Source of the DNA: a virus
IMG/VR virus record: IMGVR_UViG_3300046467_001379
Coordinates: 1-35,810 of that record
Length of the DNA stretch: 35,810 nucleotides
Reading direction: 5' to 3' (one strand)
Shown here: in pieces, positions 21,425 to 28,464 of the stretch
Position numbering within the stretch: the stretch's first letter is position 1
Layout of the letters: each line of letters begins with the position of its first letter
Notes under the pieces: model-generated
The model's database searches: none
Told to the model about the DNA's origin: nothing
Seen by the model: only the letters and a program-made list of their open reading frames with translations
Program-made: the position numbers and the translations under genes

Positions 21425-21874
21425 ATGCAAATCAATGTCGATAGTCAATTGCCAGAGCTGCGTGACAAGGTTGGCGAGATTTATCTCAAGCTGAATGGCG
21501 ACTTAACACCGCTTATGCGTGGCGTCGCTGCCGTCATTGAAAACAGCAGCCGTGACAGATTCCGCACCAAGACCGCGCCTGACGGCAGTACATGGGCAGA
21601 CCTCAAGCCATCTACTCTCAAAGCTAAAAAAGGTCGCGGTAGTAAGATGGTTGAATATGGCGACTTGATGCGCTCTATCACTAGCTACGCCAATAGCACG
21701 TCGGCAGTAGTCGGTACAGATAGACCGTACGCCAAATATCACCAAACTGGCACGAAGAATAGCGACGGCTCTGAACGTATGGAAGCCCGTCCGATATTTG
21801 GCATATCAGTCGATGACCGTACCGACGTGCTGGACTTAATGAACGACTTTATGGCAGGAGTAGTCAATGGCTAA
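21425..21874 (+). CDS. G: Virion morphogenesis protein (Mu gpG / P2 gpS family)
   Basis: This 149-residue protein has the family hallmarks: RFRTKTAPDGSTWADLKPST, YGDLMRSITSYANSTSAVVGT and YAKYHQTGTK, then PIFGISVDD. It acts at the head-tail junction or tail completion stage. It overlaps the gp37-like gene by eight bases. Confidence 0.9.
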   Translation: MQINVDSQLPELRDKVGEIYLKLNGDLTPLMRGVAAVIENSSRDRFRTKTAPDGSTWADLKPSTLKAKKGRGSKMVEYGDLMRSITSYANSTSAVVGTDRPYAKYHQTGTKNSDGSERMEARPIFGISVDDRTDVLDLMNDFMAGVVNG

Positions 21875-22340
21875 TGTACCGGCATGGAACGACAACGCCT
21901 TGGCGTGCTATCCATATGTGCTTGAGCGTTTACGGGAAGTATCGCAAGTTAAACGTGTGCTAGAAGCTGCTGACTTTGCAGCCATTAGCGGTGCTCAGCG
22001 TAAGCAAGTCCCGCTCGATGGTGCGGTCTATCTCATCTTGGACGGTTATACGCCAACCGCCAGCAATGGCAAAGGACGTGAGCAGCTGATTGAGATTGGC
22101 TTTAGTGTGATATTGACCAAGCAGCAATTTACGCCAAACCCTGCGTCGGATGATGTCGGCAAGACGCTGACCGCGCTATCAAAAGCGCTACAAGGTTTTG
22201 ATCCAAGCGATGCGCAAGGCCGTGCGTTGGTGACTGATCCATTCGAGTCGCGTCCACCACTGCCGATCCAATACGAAGATGGCTTTGCTTTTTTCCCGCT
22301 GCGCTTCACTGCTGAAGTGGCCATTTTATCAGACAACTAA
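21867..22340 (+). CDS. Tail terminator-like protein (DUF1834, Mu gp37 type)
   Basis: This 157-residue protein begins inside the gpG-like gene. It has a helical start (YVLERLREVSQVKRVLEA), a strand region with DGAVYLILDGYTP and EIGFSVILTK, and a C-terminal YEDGFAFFPLRFTAEVAI. Order and fold pattern fit Mu gp37, a likely tail terminator that caps the tube. Assignment is supported mainly by position between gpG and tail tube. Confidence 0.7.
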   Translation: MANVPAWNDNALACYPYVLERLREVSQVKRVLEAADFAAISGAQRKQVPLDGAVYLILDGYTPTASNGKGREQLIEIGFSVILTKQQFTPNPASDDVGKTLTALSKALQGFDPSDAQGRALVTDPFESRPPLPIQYEDGFAFFPLRFTAEVAILSDN

Positions 22341-22352
22341 CAAGGATTTATT

Positions 22353-22445
22353 ATGTACGACTTCTTTCGCTACGTACCGCATTACAGCAAAATTGCACAT
22401 AATTCGCGTAACAATACGCGCACTAAGTCTCAGCGCAAAAAGTAA
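22353..22445 (+). CDS. 30-residue basic microprotein candidate
   Basis: ATG 22353 has AAGGA six bases upstream. The frame reads MYDFFRYVPHYSKIAHNSRN, then NTRTKSQRKK and TAA. It is aromatic at the front and very basic at the end. It occupies the gap between the gp37-like and tail-tube genes, where Mu has the small gene gp38, but no similarity is claimed. Confidence 0.5.
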   Translation: MYDFFRYVPHYSKIAHNSRNNTRTKSQRKK

Positions 22446-22512
22446 TACAACCCTAAGTTAATCAAACGTTAACCAAGCATTAAACGACATTTAAACGACA
22501 AGGAATACGATC

Positions 22513-23253
22513 ATGGCACAACGAGGTAAGAAGTATAGCGGCGACTTGTACGCTCGCAAACACGGCACGATGGATGGCTTTATCTTAGTGGGTAATGTCA
22601 CTGAGCTATCGACCAGTAAAGACTCTGACAGCGACCAACTGACCAGCACCGGTCGCGGTGAGTATGGCGAAGTCATCGAAAACGAAAGTATCCCTGGTCC
22701 CACTGAACTGGCTATCAAGTTTAATACTTTTGATAAGACGGCAATGGCGCGAGTCATGATGGGTGAAGCGATTGACCTATCGACCACGCCTGTTGTATTT
22801 GCGGATGAGCCTCTGACCGTCGGTCTGAATTGGCTAAAGCTTGCCCATCGTGATATCGATGAGACGCAGCTGGTATTGACTGATTCGACCGATATCGTTA
22901 TTGATGCTAGTACTTACAAGGTCAACCCTCGCTTGGGCATGATTCAGTTTACGGCTGATAGCACGCTCGAGCCGGGCGCTGTTATTACGTATAGCGGCTC
23001 AACAGTTGGCTCAGCAGGCTATCAGATTGATGCAAACACGCTCACGTCTTTACCGCTTGAGATGTACTTGGATGGTAAAGACCGTATCTCTGGTCAAGAT
23101 GGCATCTTGGACATGCCACACGCTGAATTGTCTAGTGATAGCGATATCAACTGGTTTAGCGACGACTGGTGGGAAGGTGGTTTATCAGGGCCGCTCATCA
23201 AAGACACAGGCAAGCCAACGATGCGCTTTACCGAGTACAAACTCGCGCCGTAA
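22513..23253 (+). CDS. Tail tube protein (siphovirus major tail protein)
   Basis: This 246-residue, strand-rich protein is consistent with lambda gpV-type tube subunits with an added insertion domain: GFILVGNVTELSTSKDSDSD, GPTELAIKFNTFDK, then an inserted LVLTDSTDIVIDASTYKVNP beta region, and a closing SLPLEMYLDGKDR with ALSS-type strands. ATG follows AAGGA eight bases upstream. No sheath gene follows, so the tail is non-contractile. A strong terminator lies 30 bases after its stop, ending late block 2. Confidence 0.8.
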   Translation: MAQRGKKYSGDLYARKHGTMDGFILVGNVTELSTSKDSDSDQLTSTGRGEYGEVIENESIPGPTELAIKFNTFDKTAMARVMMGEAIDLSTTPVVFADEPLTVGLNWLKLAHRDIDETQLVLTDSTDIVIDASTYKVNPRLGMIQFTADSTLEPGAVITYSGSTVGSAGYQIDANTLTSLPLEMYLDGKDRISGQDGILDMPHAELSSDSDINWFSDDWWEGGLSGPLIKDTGKPTMRFTEYKLAP

Positions 23254-23281
23254 GTCTGATAGCTATATGAATTAAGCATTA

Positions 23282-23327
23282 CCCAAAGAGCAGTAGACAA
23301 ATTTTGTTTACTGCTCTTTTTTGGGTT
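23282..23327 (+). terminator. Strong intrinsic terminator ending late block 2
   Basis: AAAGAGCAGTAGAC (23285-23298) pairs with GTTTACTGCTCTTT (about 23306-23319) around an A/T loop, with one G-U pair, and extends into TTTTTT. ACCC/GGGT further out can lengthen the stem. It is well separated from the small membrane-protein gene that follows. Confidence 0.9.
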
Positions 23328-23351
23328 ATGATGCGATATTACTTTACCGAT

Positions 23352-23357
23352 TATACT
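23352..23357 (+). promoter_or_regulatory. Possible -10 box for the 23373 gene
   Basis: TATACT lies 15 bases before ATG 23373, but no convincing -35 box is present and the resulting leader would be only about 10 bases. It is listed because the gene is isolated by a terminator upstream and must be served somehow. Confidence 0.25.
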
Positions 23358-23372
23358 TTGAGGGCTGGGATT

Positions 23373-23735
23373 ATGAAGGGTCAGAAGGGTTTTACTTTTA
23401 TACATATATTAGGAATCGCTGTAGCTACAATCGTTCTTGCTATCTATATTTTTGCTGAAAAAAAACCGCTTGAAAAACCTCGAAGTGAGCAAGTGCAAGA
23501 GTTGTTTTTTGCTGATGGCTCTAATTATCAGTTAATCCAGTTAGTTAAAAAAAGCATGAATGATCCTGACTCATTTGAGCATGTTGAAACTAAATATGTG
23601 GATAACGGTAGCGGTGATGTCGTAATTTTTATGAAATTTCGAGGAAATAATGCTTTTGGCGCTAAAGTTTTAACTGAAGCAGTAGCTAATATTGATCCTG
23701 AGACAGAGATGATTACTAATTTAGTAACGAGGTAA
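23373..23735 (+). CDS. Self-contained membrane-anchored cargo gene (moron)
   Basis: This 120-residue protein has one N-terminal membrane span (FTFIHILGIAVATIVLAIYIF) after a short basic leader, then an exported domain with LVKKSMNDPDSFEHVETKY, a GDVVIFMKFRG strand and NNAFGAKV. The MxDPDSFEHV...FRGxNAFG pattern recurs in small accessory proteins of bacteria and phages whose function I do not know. ATG 23373 is preferred over 23304, which lies in the terminator. The gene is visibly A+T richer than its neighbours and sits between a terminator and late promoter P3. Superinfection exclusion is a reasonable guess. Confidence 0.75.
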   Translation: MKGQKGFTFIHILGIAVATIVLAIYIFAEKKPLEKPRSEQVQELFFADGSNYQLIQLVKKSMNDPDSFEHVETKYVDNGSGDVVIFMKFRGNNAFGAKVLTEAVANIDPETEMITNLVTR

Positions 23736-23783
23736 CTACCTGAACCGCATCATCTAACCACCAGCCGACCAAAGCACCACAAT
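23736..23783 (+). promoter_or_regulatory. Late promoter P3 with 24-bp shared activator element
   Basis: The 24-bp element at 23736-23759 begins directly after the stop of the membrane-protein gene and is identical to those of P1 and P2. CACAAT (23778-23783) lies exactly 18 bases further, matching CATAAT at the others in five of six positions. The start point would be near 23790, inside the left arm of the terminator hairpin at 23785-23810. It would transcribe the tail operon. Confidence 0.78.
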
Positions 23784-23784
23784 A

Positions 23785-23810
23785 ACCCTATCATTTGATG
23801 GGGTTTTTTT
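23785..23810 (+). terminator. Terminator hairpin overlapping the P3 start point and the tape-measure ribosome site
   Basis: ACCCTATC (23785-23792) pairs with GATGGGGT (23797-23804) around ATTT and leads into seven T, directly against the GTG start at 23811. Transcripts arriving from upstream would form it and stop, with GATGGGG also hidden. Transcripts starting at P3 begin within the left arm and should lack most of it, leaving GATGGGG free as ribosome site. Confidence 0.7.
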
Positions 23811-26800
23811 GTGGCTCAGAACTTTGAAACAGAACTCTTAATAAAAGCTGGTGTCCAAGGGTTGGAGACCATCGCCAAGCTCGCTTCTGAAATCGAAGCT
23901 GCTGGACTAGATGTGTCTAAGCTCAGCGAAGAAGGTCTGGCACTCAATAAAACCTTTAACGAGATTGACCAAAAACAAGGGTTGATTGATTTATTTCGCA
24001 ATCAAAAGCTAGCCGCTGTCGAGGCTTCAAAAGCCTGGCAAGACGCGCAAGAAAGCACCAAGACGCTCTCGCAAGAGTGGCAAGCTGCTGCGGTAAAAGC
24101 CGATGAGCTAAAAGCCGCAATGGAAGCCTCGGACGACGTCACCAAAGCGCAAAAAGATGAATACAAAGCCGCTGCCAAAGAAGTCGAAAACTATGCCAAG
24201 GCGCATGAGCAGTCTGTCATAGCTGCGGGCAAACTCAAAGACAAATACACCAATCTAAACGGCGAGCTAAGCGCGACCCGTCAAGCGATGGCAGATACTG
24301 GTCTGTCTACTACCGATCTCGCTGGTCAATCTGCCGAACTGTCAGCCCAAAGCGCCGCCGCGACTGAAGCCCTCGCAGAGCTGAATGCTGAAGCTGAAAG
24401 CCTGAGCGAAATCGCCAAAGCCAAAATTATCCTTGGTATCGAGACTGATGACGCGGCTCTAGCACAAATCGAAGAAATCAACCAAGCCTACGAGCTGCTA
24501 CGCGATAGCGGCACATTGTCTAGCTCAGAGCTAGCGGCCGCAACTGAAATACACACACAGCGGGTGCAAGAGCTAGAAGACAGCCTATCTGATGCCACCG
24601 ATGAAACGACCGACTTTGCAACCGAGCTTGGCAAGGTCACTGCTGCGGCTGGCGGATTGACTGTGGCCGTGCAGGCAGCAATGCAGTTCGAAGCAGCCAT
24701 GGCTGGTGTCAAAAAGACCGTTGATGGCTCACCAGAGCAAATCCAAGCCTTATCTACCGAGATTAAGCAACTATCGATTGATCTAGGCTTAAGCAGCGAG
24801 GCAGTAGCAGACATCGCGGCACAAGGCGGTCAGCTTGGCGTACCTATCGAGCAGCTCGGCGAATTTACTGAAATGGCGGGCAAGATGTCAGTCGCTTTCG
24901 GTATCTCAGCCGATGAAGCCGCTGAGTCTGCGGCACAGCTTGCCAACGTCTTTGGCATATCAATGCAGGACGTAGAAGCGCTCGGCGACGCCATCAATAC
25001 GCTAGGCAATAATACCGCTGCGACTGAGCCTGACATTATCAACTCAATGATCCGCATTGGTGGTACGTCTAAGCAGTTTGGACTGGCTGAAGAGCAAGCT
25101 GCTGCACTGTCAGCTGCTTTTATCGCTTTAGGCAAGACGCCAGAAGTCGCTGCTACTGCCGTCAATGGCTTGTTAACTAAGTTGCAAACCGCACAAGTAC
25201 AAGGCAAAGGCTTCCAAGATGCGCTTGACGGCATCGGACTGTCATCTGAGCAATTAGCAAAAGACATCAATGCCAATCCACAAGAAGCATTATCCAATTT
25301 CTTGGAGACATTGAGTGAGCTTGACGACCAACAGCGTGCTATCGCTACGTTTAAGCTGTTTGGTCAAGAGTACTCTGATGATGTCAATCTATTGGTCGGT
25401 AGCTTGGACACCTATAACGCCGCGCTGGGTCTGACTGCGGACAAAAACAAAACTGCTGGCGCAATGCAGACTGAGTTTGAAGCGCAGATGTCTACATCAG
25501 CAGCCAGTGCTGCACGCGCTGAAGCATCGCTCATGGCATTAACTCAAACACTGGGTCAGCACTTACTACCTATCGTTAGCGCGACTGCTAGTGGTGTCGC
25601 AGGCGTTGCGGGTGCGATTAATAGCTTTGCCGAAAGCTTTCCGATGGTCACTAAGCTGCTGGTACTGGTTGCCGGTGCTCAAGTAGCAATGGTTGCTCTC
25701 AAGAGTACGATTGCTCTAGCGGGTGCTGCTGGTGTAACGGCGGGCGCTAGTATCAGTGCTGGTATGACAAGAGCGACAACCTCAATACTAGGTGCAAATG
25801 TCGCAGCTGGTAGCTTAGCGGCACGTATGACCAGTCTTAGTGGGCTATTCGCTGTGGCGGCCGGATGGACGATTGGTACAGCCATCGGCGATAGTATGTA
25901 CGAAAACAGCTCAGCCGTACGCTCGTTTGGTGATGAGCTAGGCCGTGGCGTCGCTTATCTTGATGCGATTGTCACTGACCGCTCATTCGATGATGTGCGC
26001 AATAACTTTGAGACCAGCGCTGAGTCTGCTGCACGACTCGCTGAGACGCAAAAAAATGCTGTATCGGCAGCTGATGAATTAGTCATTGCTGAAGAAGCTG
26101 CTGCCAATGCTGCGCTAGAGCAAGCCGAAGCCAACCGCCAGTTGGTCAATGAAATATTGATTACTGAGGCAAACGTCAAGCAGATGACCAGCGCCCTCAC
26201 TGAAATGGCAGTGAATGGCGAGGCAAATAGTACCGCTTATAAAAATCTATCTAACGATCTGACAGAAACAAAAACTCGCCTAGAAGCGATGCATCTGGAA
26301 GCCAAAGCAAACAATCTTGGCGAGCTGCTCAAGTCTGACCTAGATCAAGCATCTGAAGCCTTTAAAGCCTTAGGTCTGGACGCGCAAGAATTTGCAACCG
26401 GTCTGAGCAGCAAGACGACGACTGCGCTAGCAGCATTTAGCGAAGTCGCCAAGCTCGCGGGCAATGACACAACCATGCTTGCCCGAGCTTATAGCGCGAC
26501 ATCAGAGCAAGTCGGCAACAACGTACAAGTCCAAGCCATGCTTGAGAAGCAATTGCTTGCATCTGTCAACGGTAACAGTCAGTTGGCCGCCGAGGTCAAG
26601 CGCGTCGCCATCGAGCAACGTAACGCCAAAAGCGCAGCAGATGAGCAAGCTGCGGCACTGTCACGCCTTGGCATCAGTATGGATGCTGTCAATAACGCCA
26701 TGAGTGCGTCAGGGCTTGAGATGGTTACCACGCTCAGAAGCGGTGTCGCGGCTATCAAAGAGCAAGCCACCAGTGCCGATGCTCTAAAAGTCGCGCTAAC

Positions 26801-28022
26801 TCAAGCGCTAGATACATCGATAGCAGCTGCCAAGACCAAGGCCGACTTTGAAGCAATCAATCAAACGCTAAGAGATGCGGGTGTCGCAGGCAAAGTCAAT
26901 GCTGACCAGATGAAGATACTACAAGCTGGTATGCAAGGCGGTGCAACTGCTGCCAAAACTGCTGCTGACGCGATTGCTGCACAAACCAACGCCTTATCTG
27001 CCAACACCTTAGCAAATACTTATAGCAGCAATGCTAGCAACGATAATGCAGATGCTAAAAAACGCCAAGCTGACGCGACCAACAAAGCCGCCGACGCGAC
27101 CGAAAAAGCCACCCAAAACGAGAGCGCCAGCCTTGCATTTATGCAGCAAGTCACCGGCGCTATCAAGACCAAGATTAGCGCATTGGAATCAATGGGCGCA
27201 ACCACAGAGCAGACGGATGCCGCTTGGTCGAAATTCATGGATAGCGTAGGGATATTTGAGGGTCGAAAGTTTTTAGGTATCCAAGACTTTACCAACAGTA
27301 TGAAGCGCGTCGATGAGGTCGTTACCTCGCAAGTGAGTAGCTTTGAAAATGCTAAAAACCGTGCCGATGAGATGACGCAAGCCTTGAGTGGTAGCGCTGT
27401 CACTAGCCGAGACCTTACGGATGCTCAGCACGCACTACGCCAAGCCACCAATGCCAACGTCCAAGGTCTTATCCGCATGGATGAGCAAACGCTATCCGGC
27501 TTGCAAAACGCTATTGATGGCGCTCGCCAACGTATGCAAGGCCTCACTGATGACGCAAAAAATACCGCTGACCAGTTAGAGGCGACACTCGCCAAGCTCA
27601 AAGGCAACGATGATAAAGCGCGTGAGATTGAGCAAAACCGCAAACTTGCAGACTTAGAAGAAAAGCGCCGTGAAGCTCGTAGCCGAGGCAATCGTGAAGA
27701 AGAAGCCGAGCTAAATCGTGCCTTGGATCTACAAAAGCAAATCAACCGCGAAGAAGAAAAACGCGCGCGCGAACAGGCACGCGAAGAGCAACAACGTGAG
27801 CAAGCTGCTCAAAATAGACAGTCTTCTAGTAATAACTCTAGCGCTAGTAACTCTGGTAATGGCCGTAATGCCAATAACAGCAATAGCGGCAACAATCAAA
27901 GCGCATCAGACGTTGCCGCAATGTGGGATGAGCGCATTGAACGCGCCAAAAAAGAAGCCGCCAAGCAAGCGGTAGATGACTTTATGAAACAACTAAAAGA
28001 CGAGGCTAAGAGACGCACATGA
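23811..28022 (+). CDS. Tail tape measure protein
   Basis: This 1403-residue protein sets tail length and is probably ejected with DNA. Residues about 30-260 form long coiled coils rich in Ala, Glu and Lys. The TP901-type core follows (residues about 285-480: MQFEAAMAGVKKTVDGSPEQ, LGLSSEAVADIAAQGGQLG, AFIALGKTPEVAATAVNGLL). Hydrophobic segments lie near 600-690 (VTKLLVLVAGAQVAMVAL). More coiled coil follows, then an Asn/Ser/Gly-rich linker near 1345 and a basic end. GTG start at 23811 uses GATGGGG. At about 0.15 nm per residue the tail would be near 210 nm. No tail-chaperone pair precedes it. Confidence 0.93.
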   Translation: MAQNFETELLIKAGVQGLETIAKLASEIEAAGLDVSKLSEEGLALNKTFNEIDQKQGLIDLFRNQKLAAVEASKAWQDAQESTKTLSQEWQAAAVKADELKAAMEASDDVTKAQKDEYKAAAKEVENYAKAHEQSVIAAGKLKDKYTNLNGELSATRQAMADTGLSTTDLAGQSAELSAQSAAATEALAELNAEAESLSEIAKAKIILGIETDDAALAQIEEINQAYELLRDSGTLSSSELAAATEIHTQRVQELEDSLSDATDETTDFATELGKVTAAAGGLTVAVQAAMQFEAAMAGVKKTVDGSPEQIQALSTEIKQLSIDLGLSSEAVADIAAQGGQLGVPIEQLGEFTEMAGKMSVAFGISADEAAESAAQLANVFGISMQDVEALGDAINTLGNNTAATEPDIINSMIRIGGTSKQFGLAEEQAAALSAAFIALGKTPEVAATAVNGLLTKLQTAQVQGKGFQDALDGIGLSSEQLAKDINANPQEALSNFLETLSELDDQQRAIATFKLFGQEYSDDVNLLVGSLDTYNAALGLTADKNKTAGAMQTEFEAQMSTSAASAARAEASLMALTQTLGQHLLPIVSATASGVAGVAGAINSFAESFPMVTKLLVLVAGAQVAMVALKSTIALAGAAGVTAGASISAGMTRATTSILGANVAAGSLAARMTSLSGLFAVAAGWTIGTAIGDSMYENSSAVRSFGDELGRGVAYLDAIVTDRSFDDVRNNFETSAESAARLAETQKNAVSAADELVIAEEAAANAALEQAEANRQLVNEILITEANVKQMTSALTEMAVNGEANSTAYKNLSNDLTETKTRLEAMHLEAKANNLGELLKSDLDQASEAFKALGLDAQEFATGLSSKTTTALAAFSEVAKLAGNDTTMLARAYSATSEQVGNNVQVQAMLEKQLLASVNGNSQLAAEVKRVAIEQRNAKSAADEQAAALSRLGISMDAVNNAMSASGLEMVTTLRSGVAAIKEQATSADALKVALTQALDTSIAAAKTKADFEAINQTLRDAGVAGKVNADQMKILQAGMQGGATAAKTAADAIAAQTNALSANTLANTYSSNASNDNADAKKRQADATNKAADATEKATQNESASLAFMQQVTGAIKTKISALESMGATTEQTDAAWSKFMDSVGIFEGRKFLGIQDFTNSMKRVDEVVTSQVSSFENAKNRADEMTQALSGSAVTSRDLTDAQHALRQATNANVQGLIRMDEQTLSGLQNAIDGARQRMQGLTDDAKNTADQLEATLAKLKGNDDKAREIEQNRKLADLEEKRREARSRGNREEEAELNRALDLQKQINREEEKRAREQAREEQQREQAAQNRQSSSNNSSASNSGNGRNANNSNSGNNQSASDVAAMWDERIERAKKEAAKQAVDDFMKQLKDEAKRRT

Positions 28023-28420
28023 GCTGGCAACTAAAACGCAATGACAATCAAGCGACCCTCAGTCTACACAACCAGTACTGGTGGTCGGACGAATACGGCT
28101 GGTCGTCACTCAAGCAGTCAGACCCTGTCTACACGCTGAGCGGTGCGATGGATATCCAGCAAGGCACGATGCTTGCCGGTCGTCCCATTACGCTTGATTG
28201 CAGCAAAGCCCGTATCAAGCGTATGGATGTCGAGACGCTACAAGACTGGACGATGGTGCCAGAGCTGACGATGACGCTCACGCACCCTGACGGACGGACG
28301 TTTGACGTTATGTTTACACGCCCGGCGATTAGCGATATCGATGCGATTAAAAACTACCGTGCTGGTGATGAGCAAGGCAACGATGCTTTCAAAGCCAACA
28401 TCCATTTATTGACCGTTTAA
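28019..28420 (+). CDS. Tail-tip protein of D3112-like type (hypothetical)
   Basis: This 133-residue protein overlaps the tape-measure stop (ATGA). It is beta-rich and aromatic (LHNQYWWSDEYGWSSLKQ, TLSGAMDIQQGTM, LTMTLTHPDGRTFDVMFTR). It occupies the place of the distal tail protein that follows the tape measure in siphophages (lambda gpM/gpL-like), but I do not recognise a family. The GWSSL-to-GxMxIQ layout suggests a small beta-sandwich. Confidence 0.7.
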   Translation: MSWQLKRNDNQATLSLHNQYWWSDEYGWSSLKQSDPVYTLSGAMDIQQGTMLAGRPITLDCSKARIKRMDVETLQDWTMVPELTMTLTHPDGRTFDVMFTRPAISDIDAIKNYRAGDEQGNDAFKANIHLLTV

Positions 28421-28464
28421 CCCACGGCTAACACCCTATTAAAAGCAGCTCAAAGGATTATTAA

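Noticed and set aside
27020-27745. Long minus-strand frames inside the tape-measure gene
   Set aside because: Repetitive Ala/Glu/Lys coding on the plus strand produces Ser/Leu/Ala-rich antisense frames; they have no start signals.
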